From Phoronis australis (Eukaryota > Phoronida > Phoronidae), in contig NMRA01000342.1 of assembly GCA_002633005.1 (NCBI GenBank), positions 334,056 through 398,055 of the forward strand: a stretch of DNA of 64,000 bases, in the 5' to 3' direction. This document shows positions 1-12,550 of this stretch, one piece after another (positions within the stretch are counted from its first letter, which is position 1; every line of letters starts with the position of its first letter). The translations under genes and the position numbers were made by a program. The notes below the pieces were generated by a model. That model did no database searches and was not told the origin of the DNA. It saw nothing but the letters and a program-made list of their open reading frames with translations.

Positions 1-317
1 TAAAGGCCTACTACTCGAGCACATTATAATACTTATCAAAAAATGCATTTCGCCTTGTTTAGCTGGCTAAAAACGAAAATTGAACTAGGCCCTGCGACTT
101 GAGTTCCGGTTCATTCGGCAGCAATTCGAGACCATGTGAGCAATGGAAATGCTTTTAAATCCCAAAGCGCTTCGCTTAAGAATTCAACAGTGAACGAAAT
201 GCAGCGTCAAGTTCGATAAATGAGAACAAGTCTGTACCCAGTGCAAGGTTTTGAAGTAAGAGCATTTTCTCAAGAATATACCACCTGCACAAACTATGTC
301 CAAGACACGTTTTTGTT

Positions 318-590
318 GTTTTTTTCTTAATGTTTATTACGAAATCTTCAGAATACAATGAATATACATAGCCCAGAAAGCGCCAAGAGGCATTATATCT
401 GGGTTAAAAAATACAAAAGAAGTCTATATACAATTATTATACACAAATACATAAATTAAAAAAAATTGTTGTTAAGATTACAATGACATATGATTACGAA
501 AGTAAATAAACCATTTTCATACACAATTATACAATTCTATCCACTCACACAAAGAGATTTAATATTATAAAGAAATTTTGATACGCTTTT
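318..590 (-). mobile_element. 3' end of a non-LTR retrotransposon (same family as 29299-30706)
   Basis: On the minus strand this matches the last 230 or more bases of the element at 29299-30706, including the conserved stretch with CTCTTGGCGCTTTCTGGG, the AATAAACATTAA motif and an A-rich end. It is severely 5'-truncated and noncoding. Confidence 0.75.
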
Positions 591-639
591 GTTGAACATT
601 CCAGTCACAGTCTCATCATTAAAGTAGCCGGGCAGGCAT

Positions 640-982
640 TTGAATTTGGATAGGGCAAATATAGTGTGTCCCTCCTGCCCCAATGTTGTTGAAGTGTCCC
701 TTCTGCCCCAATGTTTTTGAAGACGAGTACCATTTCCTTTTAAGCTGTGATAATATTCTCAATTGAGAGAAAATTGTATTGAAGTGTACTACTGGAAATT
801 CCCGTCTTTTTTCAAGTTCAATATCTCAATGTTAACAAATGATGATGCAGTAAATTAGTTAACTCATGTAAATTTGTATTTTATACTTTTCATGATACTG
901 TAGCTTGCTGCACTCCTAACTATGTTACATGTTACAGTGGGCTTATGACTTTTATTACAGAAATAAATTGATTGATTGATTA
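640..982 (+). mobile_element. 3' relic of a CR1/L2-like non-LTR retrotransposon
   Basis: The plus strand encodes CPFCPNVFEDEYHFLLSC, the Cys-Cys-His-Cys zinc knuckle found at the end of many non-LTR retrotransposon ORF2 proteins. Across a frameshift, a degraded tail follows. The copy ends in AAATTGATTGATTGATT, the short tandem tail typical of CR1/L2-like elements. A 28-bp tandem duplication (667-722) disrupts the frame. It is a different family from the 318-590 relic. Confidence 0.7.
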
Positions 983-1374
983 AAATGGTCCATCTCAAGC
1001 GCTCATGAGCTGAACAGGATTAACGATGACAAACTGTTATCTAAATATAGAATACAAACCATTCTGTTGAATTTACAGCCAAAGACCGACCTATTTGGAA
1101 GGCTTTTAACTTCCGAACTATATCACTAAAATTTCAATTGGAGAAAAGCTTTCGCAAACTTCAATACCCGTTCGTCACCTAAAATATGTACTGACCGAAA
1201 TAGTAGAATTGAATAAATAAACAAGACAAACCATGTCACCCAAACAGAATGTGTTTATCTCTCTCATCGTAATTTTACCAAGTACCAATAAATGATTACG
1301 TTACGATGTTTTGTCGACAAACAGTTTTGTCCCCGGGTTACAGAATACCCAGTTCTGCAGTTACGGGTACACCG

Positions 1375-2065
1375 GCTCTATTCTAAAGACTACTAGTACA
1401 TCAGCTCTATTCTAAAGACTACGAGTACATCAGCTCCATTCTAAAGACTACGAGTACATCAGCTCTATTCTAAAGACTACGAGTACATCAGCACTATTCT
1501 AAAGACTACGGGTACATCAGCACTATTCTAAAGACTACGAGTACATCAGCTCCATTCTAAAGACTACGAGTACATCAGCACTATTCTAAAGACTACGAGT
1601 ACATCAGCACTATTCTAAAGACTACGGGTACATCAGCACTATTCTAAAGACTACGAGTACATCAGCTCCATTCTAAAGACTACGAGTACATCAGCACTAT
1701 TCTAAAGACTACGAGTACATCAGCACTATTCTAAAGACTACGGGTACATCAGCACTATTCTAAAGACTACGAGTACATCAGCTCCATTCTAAAGACTACG
1801 AGTACATCAGCACTATTCTAAAGACTACGAGTACATCAGCTCTATTCTAAAGACTACGAGTACATCAGCACTATTCTAAAGACTACGAGTACATCAGCAC
1901 TATTCTAAAGACTACGGGTACATCAGCTCTATTCTAAAGACTACGGGTACATCAGATCTATTCTTAAGACTACGAGTACATCACCTGTATTCTAAAGACT
2001 ACGAGTACATCAGCACTATTCTAAAGACTACGGGTACATCACCTGTATTCTAAAGAATACCTAGT
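1375..2065. repeat. 29-bp minisatellite, about 23 copies, with a 116-bp higher-order period
   Basis: The unit begins TCTAAAGACTACGAGTACAT and repeats every 29 bp. Variants GCTCC / GCACT / GGG form a four-unit pattern: GCTCC recurs at 1433, 1549, 1665 and 1781, exactly 116 bp apart. The period is not a multiple of three, so it is noncoding. Confidence 0.95.
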
Positions 2066-2119
2066 TCTGCAACAACAGGCACACCTGTCCAGCTCTATTT
2101 CAAAGACTACGAGTAATAC

Positions 2120-3470
2120 TCTAAAGCGGCCACTGATGAGCCCACCTTCTGTAAAAGAAACATTTTTTATCTATACCAATTACATCTATTCTGTAAATTT
2201 GGGACTAACTTTTTCCTTACTCGAATTAAGCACAAGAACTAACTGCTCGTTATAGTTTGAGATCAGGATCGCCAACTTGGTTTGTAACGACGCATCGCTT
2301 GATTTGTGCCAACGGCGAGCCTGGTCTCAAGCACTGCCGAACTGTCAGCTCTTGCATAACCCGCGAACCATTCCTAATCTGGGTAACGAACACTTTGAGG
2401 CCAGTTTCAATACTGTGGAAAGTTGGCTGAATCAAAAGTTTGTTTGTAACGTGCAAATGCGAGTTTATTGTCTCTTTAAGGAAATCGTTAACCTGTCCGG
2501 GTTTTCGTTAATTTTTAATTGTACCAGGATTTTCTGTGGATAAGTCCACTCATGGGCGTTTACTTAGTGTAATAACTGGGTGTCAAGTGTCGAGATAGTG
2601 GGTCGTTTATTCGGTAAATTTCCTTTTAAAAGTCACACAGTGTCAACTTTTAGTCACAAATTCAGTTTTGTGGAGCATTTATCATGTACAAAAACGAACA
2701 AAGTGTTGGTGAATTAGGCATTTCTTAACATAAAATTTAAAAACATAGTTTTAAGTAAAAAAGTCAGGCCCATGTTTACTCAGTCCATACTGGTATTTGC
2801 GTAGCCAAAACTATGACCTTCTGTTTACACGCCCCCTTTTCCGAATACACGCCCATGGGCTTAGCTACGAAAAGTCCAGTTTGCGTCATCGAAGTCATTT
2901 TTGTCGACGTAGGATAAATAATCTCGCCCCTCAGACAAACCGGAAGGGCTTTGTCACTGACTGCGTTTTTGTCACGATTACAAATCTCTGCAATACTCAA
3001 CCAAAGAACTACAGCTCGTGAGGAAAGATTGATAACTAAGAGAAAATGATTACGTTGATAAAAAATCCAGAGTGGTTCTACCTAAACAGTATACCTACTG
3101 GTTTTAGATTAGGATTCTTTTGTCGGTACGAGATTAAGGAACTGATACCAGTGAGAACACCAAAATTTAATTTAATTGTAATTTTGGCTCTGAAAATATT
3201 TTGACACAAGAACAACCTTAATGAAGCCCCGAGTAAATATTATTTCTTGCCCAGTCGGTAACATGAACCTACCACCTCTGAAGGATTGTGATTAAAAGGA
3301 ATAAAGCTTACAACGGGATCGTATATTGGCAATCAATGGATTGTTAAATAGGGACGGTGGGCAATTACAGACAGTGTTACTTGACTGGTTTGTTTATTCT
3401 TTGTTAGATTCCTTTTGCAGAATGTAAATGAAACCAAACATTTTCTGACTCTTTCAACATCTTTAGCGTA
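2120..3470. other. Intergenic, nothing recognised
   Basis: Only short overlapping open frames on both strands, with no domain similarity, no splice-consistent exon chain and no repeat that I can see. Confidence 0.6.
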
Positions 3471-3479
3471 GCGACACTC

Positions 3480-3857
3480 ATCATCACAGGCACTGACCTT
3501 ATCGTTGTCGTCGACACCATCACCACCATCGTCTTCAACATCCTCCTCGTCATCATCCTCATCATTTCCACCGTCGTCATCATCCCCATTATTGACACCG
3601 CCTTCATTATAGTCATCGTCATCAGTAACATCACAATCACTGTCACCACCGCCCTCATCATCATCATCGCCATCATCATTATCATCACCTCATCACCATC
3701 ACCATCACTATCACAGTCAACATCACCGTCACCGTCACCATTACAATCATCACCATCACCAGCATTAACACCATCATCACTACAACCGGCATCACCACCA
3801 CCATCAATGTCGCCCCCACAGTCACCGTCACAATCATCACCATCATCATCATCATCG

Positions 3858-3893
<36 letters not shown>

Positions 3894-3990
3894 CCACTGC
3901 CGCTGTTGTGGTCGTCGTCACCATGATTGCTGTCATAGTGGTTATGATAATTATCACGGTGATATCGATGACAGTGCTCTCATGATTACC
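3480..3990. repeat. CAT/CAC-rich simple repeat
   Basis: Imperfect trinucleotide tract dominated by CAT, CAC and CGT, with a pure CAT run near 3857-3890. It produces long but meaningless Met/Val/Thr open frames on the minus strand. Confidence 0.95.
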
Positions 3991-4039
3991 GTCGCTATTA
4001 TCCCTGTAATCATTAGAATGGTTAATTGAATTTGTCACT

Positions 4040-5180
4040 AAAAGTTGACGCCGAGTGAATTTTTATGAGGAAATTTTCTGAAAAAAAACGCCCCACTATC
4101 AGGATACTTGAAAACAGAAGATGAAACACCAAACAAACGTCCTTGGGAGTTCATTCGGCATAATTTTCCCTACTAAATGCCAATGGGCGTTTCATCGGGT
4201 GGGCTTATCTACAATCGCAATGGGTGATTTGATGCTATAACCGGCTGCCGGCATACTACCTCAGAAATAGAGAATCCTACACGAATCTCAGGTTTATGAC
4301 ATGGGCAAAAGCTCTTGAAAAGTTCGTCAAAATCCCCAGGCTTGGATTTCCACTTTTCACTACTTTGTGATTCGCCCATGTAATATCAAAAATTACGTAC
4401 TCGGTGTTACTAACCAGTCGTGACGTAGCACATACCAGGTCACGTGAGAAATAAAAAATGCACATGAATCACCGTACAAAGAGAATAATTGAAAGTGGAT
4501 AAATTAAACAATCACAAATGAAAACAGGCAACCAATTTACACGATATATAAGTAAGTAATACACAGGCGTTTAAACAAAAAAGATTACAGATAAAAAGAC
4601 AAGTGGAAAATTTCATCAACAACATCTACTACCTAGTTCTTATAAAACGAGTGAATCATTCACTGTTTAAGGCTACGTGTGGTTTTGTTAGTGATATTAC
4701 ATAAATGCATGCAGCACTAAGCAAGTGTGGATTGAGTAGAATGTCGGGTATCAGAGACATTTTGGAAGCTAACGTCCTAAAATACGTGAAGCTAATATTG
4801 GACGGTATCTAGCGATATTCACTTTTCTTGAAAGGAATTTGTGTTTCGGGTAATAATTCCTGTTGAATAATTTTTTGCAGAGCAATGCACACATTAAAAA
4901 TCGGAGTAGTTGATTATTTTCAACTGATAGCCAGCCTTCAACCCGGAAAATAAACCAAAGTTACTAGAAATATACAGCAAAGGAGTCAAAATACGATGAA
5001 AGCTAAAAAATCCTAATAATTCATGGACGTCAACTCATTTTTATTTAGCTTTAAACTTCCGAGGATGGCCAACGTAAAACTCATAGTAATTGTTTGTGTC
5101 TTTGGTCAAAAACACCAACCTTGCCGCAATGAACATGTTCCTTACTAAAGACACCGGGCAGAGTTCAATACCCGTCTCGC
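4040..5180. other. Intergenic, nothing recognised
   Basis: AT-rich sequence without coding or repeat structure I can support. Confidence 0.55.
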
Positions 5181-5184
5181 GGTG

Positions 5185-5285
5185 AGAAAAAAATCTAGCC
5201 AAAATCACGTGCTCTCAATGGAAATACACGGTAATAGCTCGCGTAATCTCACGGTGTCTTGCTTGTCTAGGGCGGTCCTAAGGTG
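5185..5285 (-). mobile_element. Degenerate copy of the CGTTCAGTAACG MITE family
   Basis: The reverse complement shares AAGCAAGAC, GAGATTACGCGAG, ATT-CCGTG and CACGTGA in order with the elements at 24295-24421 and 28769-28909. The terminal inverted repeats are largely lost. Confidence 0.55.
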
Positions 5286-5299
5286 AGCCCAGTGTTATT

Positions 5300-8150
5300 G
5301 AAGACTACCCTGATCTCTGGTCTGAGAAGCAGTGCCGTGTTTGTGACTAGGCTCAGTCGTCTTGACACGACCGGTCATTGTACGCGCTCAGCATGGCTTG
5401 TAAGATGCAACGAAGTGTCAGTTGAGACTAGCTTTATAACGATAAGTGCCTAAATCAAAAGTTGATCAGTTTGGCAGAAAGTAGGTTCTCAGTAGCTTTA
5501 AACTATTTTTCATTTATTTACCTCAGGCTTTGCTTCAGAACACAAGAACGAGTATCCTCAAATGAAAAATGGAAAAAAGAAGAGAAAGAAGGAATATATT
5601 TCAATTCTGTCTATTTTGAAAAATCGACGAAAAATCAACTTAACAGTAATCTTGACTGAGGGAACATCATTTTGAAATACGTTTTGGCTAAGCTGGTATG
5701 AGCAAGAATTATTTGTTTGATGAAGCTTTATATCTTAACCGGAGTGGTTATCGTAAGTGACAGCACATTTGACATATGTTTATCTTAGTTGTCTCGTCGC
5801 TGACTGTTAAAATACATGCAGATATTACAACAGGTTCGTTTTGTGGTATCCATCATGTTTCTTAACTATTGGAATCCGAAAGTGACATTTTGTCCATTCA
5901 CTCGTCGGTGAAGTACGTCGAAATCAGACACGAACAAGCCGCAAGGTTACCTCAGGCGACACTGCCGATTGACTATTTATTTTTGATCACGAAAAGTCAA
6001 TTATAAGAAGTATGTTAAAAATAATATGGGCATAACATATTAAGCGATGAATAAAGAAAGTCTATCAGTAGTAGTGTGACTGAATACCTATCCAAACAGC
6101 ACTTTAGTTTCAAGAAGTCAACTGCTGAAATAAGTTTTCCTAATGTTTATTTGACATGCCATCCAAGTCGCGCCATATAACGCAGCATAATCTTGATATA
6201 AGATGAAATCAATTCCTATTTTGCATTTTGAAATGCTGACGTTTCTCGAACTCGACGCTTACTACGAAGTTGACTACCATTCAAAATGACTCGTAATTGT
6301 AAACAACAAAGCACAAACATCATGATTGAAAGTCAACATGACCAATAATTGCTGTCATTGTAGTCATTACCGTGTGTAAGTCAACGCATTGGAATTCATC
6401 AGAGATATGCTAAATTCCACGCACAATCGGCCGTGCATTATCAAACGCACTGAACGAATGTCCATGTTTTAGTAAACATTGCAATCTATATGTGGAACTG
6501 TATGGATTTCCTAGTTGTGATCCCGCAAGTTCACGCTCATTTTTCTACAAAAGAGTAGACCCTGTAACAAGAATTTACCAAACGCATAGGAGACTGCGTG
6601 TTGGCTTCGGGGAGGCGCAGCCCGCAGGCAATTACTCACAATTTTCGACTAACAAGGGAATTGGGAGAGAGGCAAGTAACCAGGGCCCCTTCTGTACACA
6701 GCACAGCATTTGAAAATCCACCATGCGCCAGCATATCGTTTTCTGGGATTGCGAACATTTTCCTTCCAAAATTGTTGTTGCCACCCGACGCGGCGTCGTA
6801 AACCAATCAGTGAATAACAACGCATGACAAGCACAGTTGTTAAAAATCAGGACTATAAACATTATGTGTTACTTCGACCAAAGCGCTAATCAGTTAAGAA
6901 CAACGAAATAAATCATAAATAATTTTAAGCCTCATGAAATTCACAAGAACAACAAATGCGGGAATGGATCTCGAAGACTCAAGAGCTAGTAAGCTTCGCG
7001 TCTATAACATGGCAATATCCCGCAAAACGCGCGTGATTTCGCCTTTATTATCGCGTGATTGCACTTTTCCCACCCTGGGTAGTATTCTGTGGACGGGATG
7101 CATCAGTCATGCACCAGCGGCAAGAAATCTTCGCTGATAGATCGGAAACAATAAGTTCTAACCCATAATTCTTGAATTTTATACCATAATTCAACATCCC
7201 AACCTCACGACCAATCACTTCAGTTGTGGCCATTTTGCTAGCGGGTTACGCTAATAAGTCTCTAACATACTCGCAAAATACTATCCATGGTTTTTCGTGA
7301 TCTCGCTTTTCTGGTGACATGAACTCACATTTGGGAAACTTTGATCACGAAACTGTCGAGGAAAATTCATGACTTTCGATCACGGAAGAATGAGGCCTAA
7401 GTCGTCCGGAGCAACTCGGGTATTTTTGCAAGTGTTTCACAACTGTTTCATAACAGCAAAACGATTTGGCCAAGAGACCGTCTAAAATCTTACCTACCTT
7501 GCAAGCAAAAGTCGCACGCGCAAAGTCATTCCCAATTCTTAGTCTCCCGACCCTCGTGTTGTATTGTTCAATCTTGTTTAGGCTTGTCGTCGTATGGGAA
7601 TCCCGACGTATTCGACGGCATTCTTGTTTTAGGGTGACATGACTTGCTATAATGATTGAAGTACAACAAATTTGCGCCCAAAACGCCTTTAATTATGTGA
7701 TAAAAGGAGGGAAATTCAATTTGCTTTATTTAGTAATATTTTATCACGTGTTTGGATTAAATTAAGCACACGCTTCTCAAAAATTTCTTTCTGCTTTGTT
7801 GACAAAAAGAACATAATGAAAAAGTTGTCTCCAAAATCGATGATCGTTTGAACCAGTTTAAAGTGGGATACAAAGAGCGAAAGCGCTCTACTCAAATCTC
7901 CTAGTATTCCCAACAGAGGGCGATACAGATCTCTTTGCGACCCTCTCTGGTTCTCCAGCGTGCTTAGCCAGCACGCAGGTATCACGAAGTGGCAGGAGCT
8001 TTAGCATTGGTTGATGTAACCTCAGCAGTCATTGGTTAGCTTTACAACACCGTGAAAAAATGACGGACTGTGAACGATTTTAGCCTTGTCATGCAAGTGG
8101 CGTTGCAGCAACTATTTCGTTTCTGCAGTGAAGTTTAATAGCCGAGACAA
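5300..8150. other. Intergenic, nothing recognised
   Basis: Several open frames of 60-90 codons overlap on both strands, none with recognisable domains or splice support. No tandem repeat is visible. Confidence 0.5.
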
Positions 8151-8155
8151 AAGAC

Positions 8156-8290
8156 CACTAAAAAGGCAGGAACGAATTCCCAATTCATAGCTCTGAACGT
8201 ACACACATGAATGTTTTTAGAAAAAGGTCCATATGTCCACATTCTCAAAAGTTCGCGCCCCCAATTTTTTTAGGCTGGGTGTGTGCATGT
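8156..8290 (+). repeat. Dispersed repeat, copy 1 (partner at 48051-48186)
   Basis: It shares the order CACTAAAAAGGCA, AATTCATAG, CTCTGAACGT, AAAAGGTCCA, CACATTCTCAAAA and TTTTTTAGGCTGGGTG with 48051-48186. This is about 130 bp of the same family in the same orientation. No terminal repeats are evident. Confidence 0.75.
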
Positions 8291-8939
8291 GTTCAGTATG
8301 TTAGTGAGCATTTAAAACTTGTATTGCTGGATTACATAGTGTCTGTGTTTTATTAAATATGTGATGTGGCATGAAACTGTTATTTGTTACTTTATTCTGT
8401 CCTAAGTTTTATTATTTCAAACGTAGCTACTCCAGTGTTAGCCATAGTATTTTAATTTGTGGAGGTTTCTTCACTGACTTCTGTTGCACAACATCCTTAC
8501 CGTCCTGACTCCTGGTGATAACCGTATGAAGCAGTTTTCACTAATAAAAGCAGTAGTGGTTTTCTCTAATGAAATTAACTATTTGGAACTCTGAAGTACA
8601 TCTCTTCCTTATATTTGTTTTGCTTCCGTGTTTTCTGTAGATGCCAGTCTTGGTGCATTGCTTCGTGTTTAAAATAGCGAACAGTGAAAATTAATCCCTC
8701 ATCCTTTGCACCTATCCCTATTGTCTAACTCAGAAGTCATGTCGGTAAACAATTCACTTCAAGCGACTCCCTGTTTGGTCAGTATATTATTTGGCAAGCA
8801 TTCTGATTGGTGTACTGTATTTTAGGTGTTCGCTATTTAGTTCATGTGATATCGCGAACCACTTTGAATTTTCAGTATAACTCAAAGTCTGCATCGGTGG
8901 ATTAGAAAAAAAAAACGTCATCAACAACATCGGAATTGA

Positions 8940-9890
8940 AGGGCATTTCATTGGTGGAAAGACGACATTCGTGAGTGGTCAAATATAACGAATAGTGACA
9001 TTTTCAGCAATGTGATAGAATCGAAAGCAGTTGATGGACAGCCAACGAAAAAAATTATAAGTTTGGAATCAGACAATTACTTCCAGAGTGACTCTGTTGA
9101 TAAAATTTTACACCATAACTTGTACAAGGACATTGTAACGTCAGACCATCTCAGAATATCAACAGTGGGTGCAATGAACTGTATATAAAAAGCATTGCAT
9201 GATGGTGAAATATTGTCATGCAATTGCAAATGTAATCATGGCCGGTTTAGCAAAGACATGCAGTCACGTTGGTGATGTGTTGTGGAAAATTGAACACGTT
9301 GTCAGAATGGGTACTACGAGCACTAGCTGCACTGACATGTCTGCAAATTGGAATAAGGAAACCAAGCGGAATATAGAGGCAAAAGGTCTTAATAAAATAG
9401 CTTTCAAAAACCCTAAGTTGTAGCACAATATTTTGGAAGACTGTGATAATGCTAGTGCTTGACAGGATGTGCCTCTGTTTTCGACAACAGGCATTCCAGG
9501 AACATTGTAACGGATCACACTTAACTTCCCTAATTCGGTTAAAAGGGGCAGTTGTTAGCAAAGTTTAAAACGCTTTACGACAAACGAGTCAAATTGTCAG
9601 ATGCATAAGAACCGAGTTCTTGCAGCCACTACTGTTTGACAAAGTGATCCTGACTTGTGGAAGGACTTCAGGAAAATCAGGATAACACGAAGTGTTGCAC
9701 AAAGTAACCACCGACGTCCTTAGCTTTTTGCGTGAACACTCCCATCCTAGTTTTACAGGCAGCTATTTTACAACGTATGGGAGACTGAATGAAGTGAAAC
9801 CATTGGACTGCCTCAGAAAGTCATGCACTATTTTCACGCACTGGGTTCTCAGTTGCCCCCTTCAGAAAACTGGTTAGCAGCAAGCCCTGA
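8940..9890 (+). pseudogene. Relic of a SWIM zinc finger / YqaJ-type nuclease gene
   Basis: Around 9190-9350 two frames together read DGEILSCNCKC then MAGLAKTCSHVGDVLW and STSCTDMSANWN. That is the CxC...CxH SWIM finger and flank seen in the large animal family of SWIM plus YqaJ-recombinase-like proteins. A one-base shift separates the CxC part from the CSH part. Further down, near 9650-9709, WKDFRKIRITRSVAQ matches the start of the YqaJ-like part, then meets a stop. At least one frameshift and several stops make it nonfunctional. Such genes are often multicopy and possibly virus- or transposon-derived. The call rests on motif recognition only. Confidence 0.6.
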
Positions 9891-9899
9891 TAGAATTCT

Positions 9900-10340
9900 A
9901 AATGCCAAATAAACAACAAAAGCCGCAACACCACCTGAGATGGCTTGTTTATCTCTACTGACTCCAGTTTATCTAACATGTGTGTAATGGCGTGACTTCA
10001 CTATGACGATCCCAGGAATTCGGCAGTTTCCGTAATGGAATCTGTCTATTGGAAATATCAGAATTGCATAGCAACCAAGCGTAAGGACCATTATCAGTTT
10101 CACAACCGTGGTAGCGGAAACGTTATCAATGCTGCGTGGCGTAATTTCCATATGTGACAGATAGGCCTATAATTGCCATATTTGTGTTCTAATGATGATG
10201 GAGTAAATAACGATGCCTCATTAGATTGCACTGATCACATGTTGAAATAACTCTAATTAAGATTAAATATCAGTCGTAGCCAACATCTGTTGAATATTCT
10301 TTTGTGTATCGACGAGCGTCATAGACCGTGAAGTGAGAGC
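9900..10340. other. Intergenic, nothing recognised
   Basis: No coding or repeat signal that I can support. Confidence 0.5.
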
Positions 10341-10349
10341 ACTTAGCCC

Positions 10350-11165
10350 AGATGAACGAGATACCAACATCTGACTTCAGAGCACTTGGAGTGCACTCCA
10401 GTTTGAACAGAAATGAACGTCTGCTGCTACCTGCACTATGGGCTTGGTCCCTGGGAAAGTTTCGAGTAGGCCAAAATTGAGCCACATTAGATATTCGAGG
10501 TACCAACCAAAACTGATTTAAAATTAACAATAGTGCCACACTGAGCCCTTAATGACCCACGCCAGAAATATATACTCTGGAAAAGACCCCCAAAAACTGA
10601 GAAGCTCATACATTCGAGGTACCAAAAAGCTAATTCCAGTGATTCAGTAAATGTCTCTGATCACTAAATGGCCTATGGCAGACAAAATACATTCTGGATT
10701 GTGCCCGCCAGAAACCCTCAAACATCCCACCCACGGTCTGCTGTTGAAATTTTAAGCTACAGTAGATGTTAGAGGAACCGAACCTGAAATGCGCACCAAA
10801 TGATCCATGACAAAGGCAATTAAGTGGCCAATTGCATGGACTGAATGGTATGGAATTGTTTTATTTTTGTGGTACACTGTACCTCGAATTTTGAACTTTT
10901 TGGTCTTTGGCGGGACCTTGCTAGACTGGATCTTTTCTGCCATGGATCTTTCATTGTTCAGTGTGACATGATTGTTCATTTTGAAACCATTCTGACCGTA
11001 CCTTGAATATATAGCTCAAAATGTCAAGAACATTCCCTAGGTAACGTGTTTGGGAGTTTCTGCCCAACACAGAGAGCTTTGTATCACTTATTGATAAGTT
11101 GCCTGTACTGGGTCTTATACCATTCAGTCCATGCCATTGGCCACTTAATTGCCTTTGTTAAAAGG
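10350..11165. repeat. Members of the 290-bp GAGCTAG/TTCGAGGTACC repeat family, both orientations
   Basis: 10350-10790 carries the family's A and B blocks (TTCGAGGTACC near 10496 and 10614) in plus orientation. 10800-11030 carries them inverted. The same blocks form the array at 60860-62700. A 42-bp inverted repeat links 10811-10852 and 11117-11158 with one mismatch. Confidence 0.8.
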
Positions 11166-11169
11166 ACAA

Positions 11170-12210
11170 CAGAAACGCTAGGTTGGGCCCGGCTCAAGCC
11201 TGAAACATCTCATCCTCGCAATGCTCTTGGAAATTTAAGATAAAATGGCATAATTAAAGATCATTGCATTTTGATATCTGAGACAAGTGCAGTTGGAGCC
11301 GACGCCAAAAAATGTCAATCCGGACTTCCAAGACGAACAGCCAATACAGGGAAGAGATACATTTACGTGAGCAAAAGATTTAATCTTCAATATTCTTGAA
11401 AAATAAGAGATATTGAAAGTTTCGTGCGAAAAAATTCATGTTTACAGAAGTCCCGGAGATATCGGTCACCAGAAACTCACGAATGTTTCGAAACAAAGGA
11501 AAAAAACCAGTCACGTCTGAACAACCTGATCACAAATGCTTCCGTTAAGATGAACGTTTGCGAAATTGTTATACTGAAATGATACAGTTGCTTGGTGTCC
11601 CAAAGAAACTTATAGCATGAAAGCAAGAGTCCTAGAACATGGCGACACTAAAAGGAAGGCGATATTATTATTCTCCTTTCCAGCGTACAACAGCGTACCA
11701 GTAAGCCAAAAGGTTGATATCCAGTAGCGGTTATAATTTTTTCGAATGCCTCACTTCCAGATGATGTCAGGTCGACATTTCTATACATTTGAAAAGAAGA
11801 CAGCTATCAACATTTTATGTAAAAGGTTCCGGAATAAAAATACACATCAGAACATCCCTTTGATTTTTGAGTTTTCGTTGATCAATTCCAAAACGTCTAG
11901 CTTAATTCCTTCCCTGGATAACGACGGAGGTAAGTGGGCGGCACGCTTTCAGTTCAATGCTACAGTCACAAAAAGAAATTGAAAATTCACTGGGATAAGT
12001 TATGGAGAGAAAACATGACTGAATATATCGACGAATGATTCCTGTGCTTCCTAAGTTTGGCCTCAACTGCCTGACGGTGGGTGGGGGAGAGGGGCTACGT
12101 TCACACAAGTTCCATCCACCTCATCGGCAACATATGAATTTCAGCAGTCAAACACTGTGCCCCTACTAGAGAAACATCCCTTGACGTATAAGTTTAGACC
12201 TCAGTAGCAG
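11170..12210. other. Intergenic, nothing recognised
   Basis: No coding, RNA or repeat feature that I can support. Confidence 0.5.
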
Positions 12211-12219
12211 AGACGGGCC

Positions 12220-12440
12220 TGGTATTTGATAGTTTTATGTCACCCAGGGAATTTAGTGACCACTGGCACGTACTCTATCCCGTGGATTTTTGTAGTACCT
12301 CGAATGTTTAAGCTAGCTCAGTTTTGGGCAGTCTTTCTCTGGTGGGGTAATTTGGTGCTCTGTGTGGCACGATTGTTCGTTTTAAATCAGTTTTGGCCGG
12401 TACCTCGCACATCTAATCTCAGTTGTTGTTCCCCTTATTA
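12220..12440 (-). repeat. 290-bp family repeat, inverted copy
   Basis: On the minus strand it shows GAGATTAGATGTGCGAGGTACC with GGCCAAAACTGATTTAAAA, then ACTGAGCTAGCTTAAACATT. These are the A then B blocks of the family at 60860-62700. Confidence 0.7.
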
Positions 12441-12550
12441 GGTCCCCAATGATTACAACCATAGTGCACACACTAGAATACACTCATTTCTGGGATGTAC
12501 TCTGCTGATGTGGTCAGATGTTGGTACTTCGTTAATCTAGGGTACGTGGC

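Noticed and set aside
1375-2065. Regular 29-bp repeat resembling a CRISPR array
   Set aside because: Units are contiguous with no unique spacers, and the surrounding genome is clearly that of an intron-containing animal.
3404-4038. Long minus-strand open frames rich in Met, Val and Thr
   Set aside because: They are a by-product of the CAT/CAC/CGT simple repeat; there is no complexity, start context or domain.
6492-7137. Cluster of 60-75-codon frames on both strands
   Set aside because: Overlapping frames without codon bias, domain or splice support; most likely chance.
10752-11243. Two open frames that share the peptide YHSVHAIGHLIAFV
   Set aside because: The shared peptide is simply the translation of the 42-bp inverted repeat on opposite strands, not a gene family.
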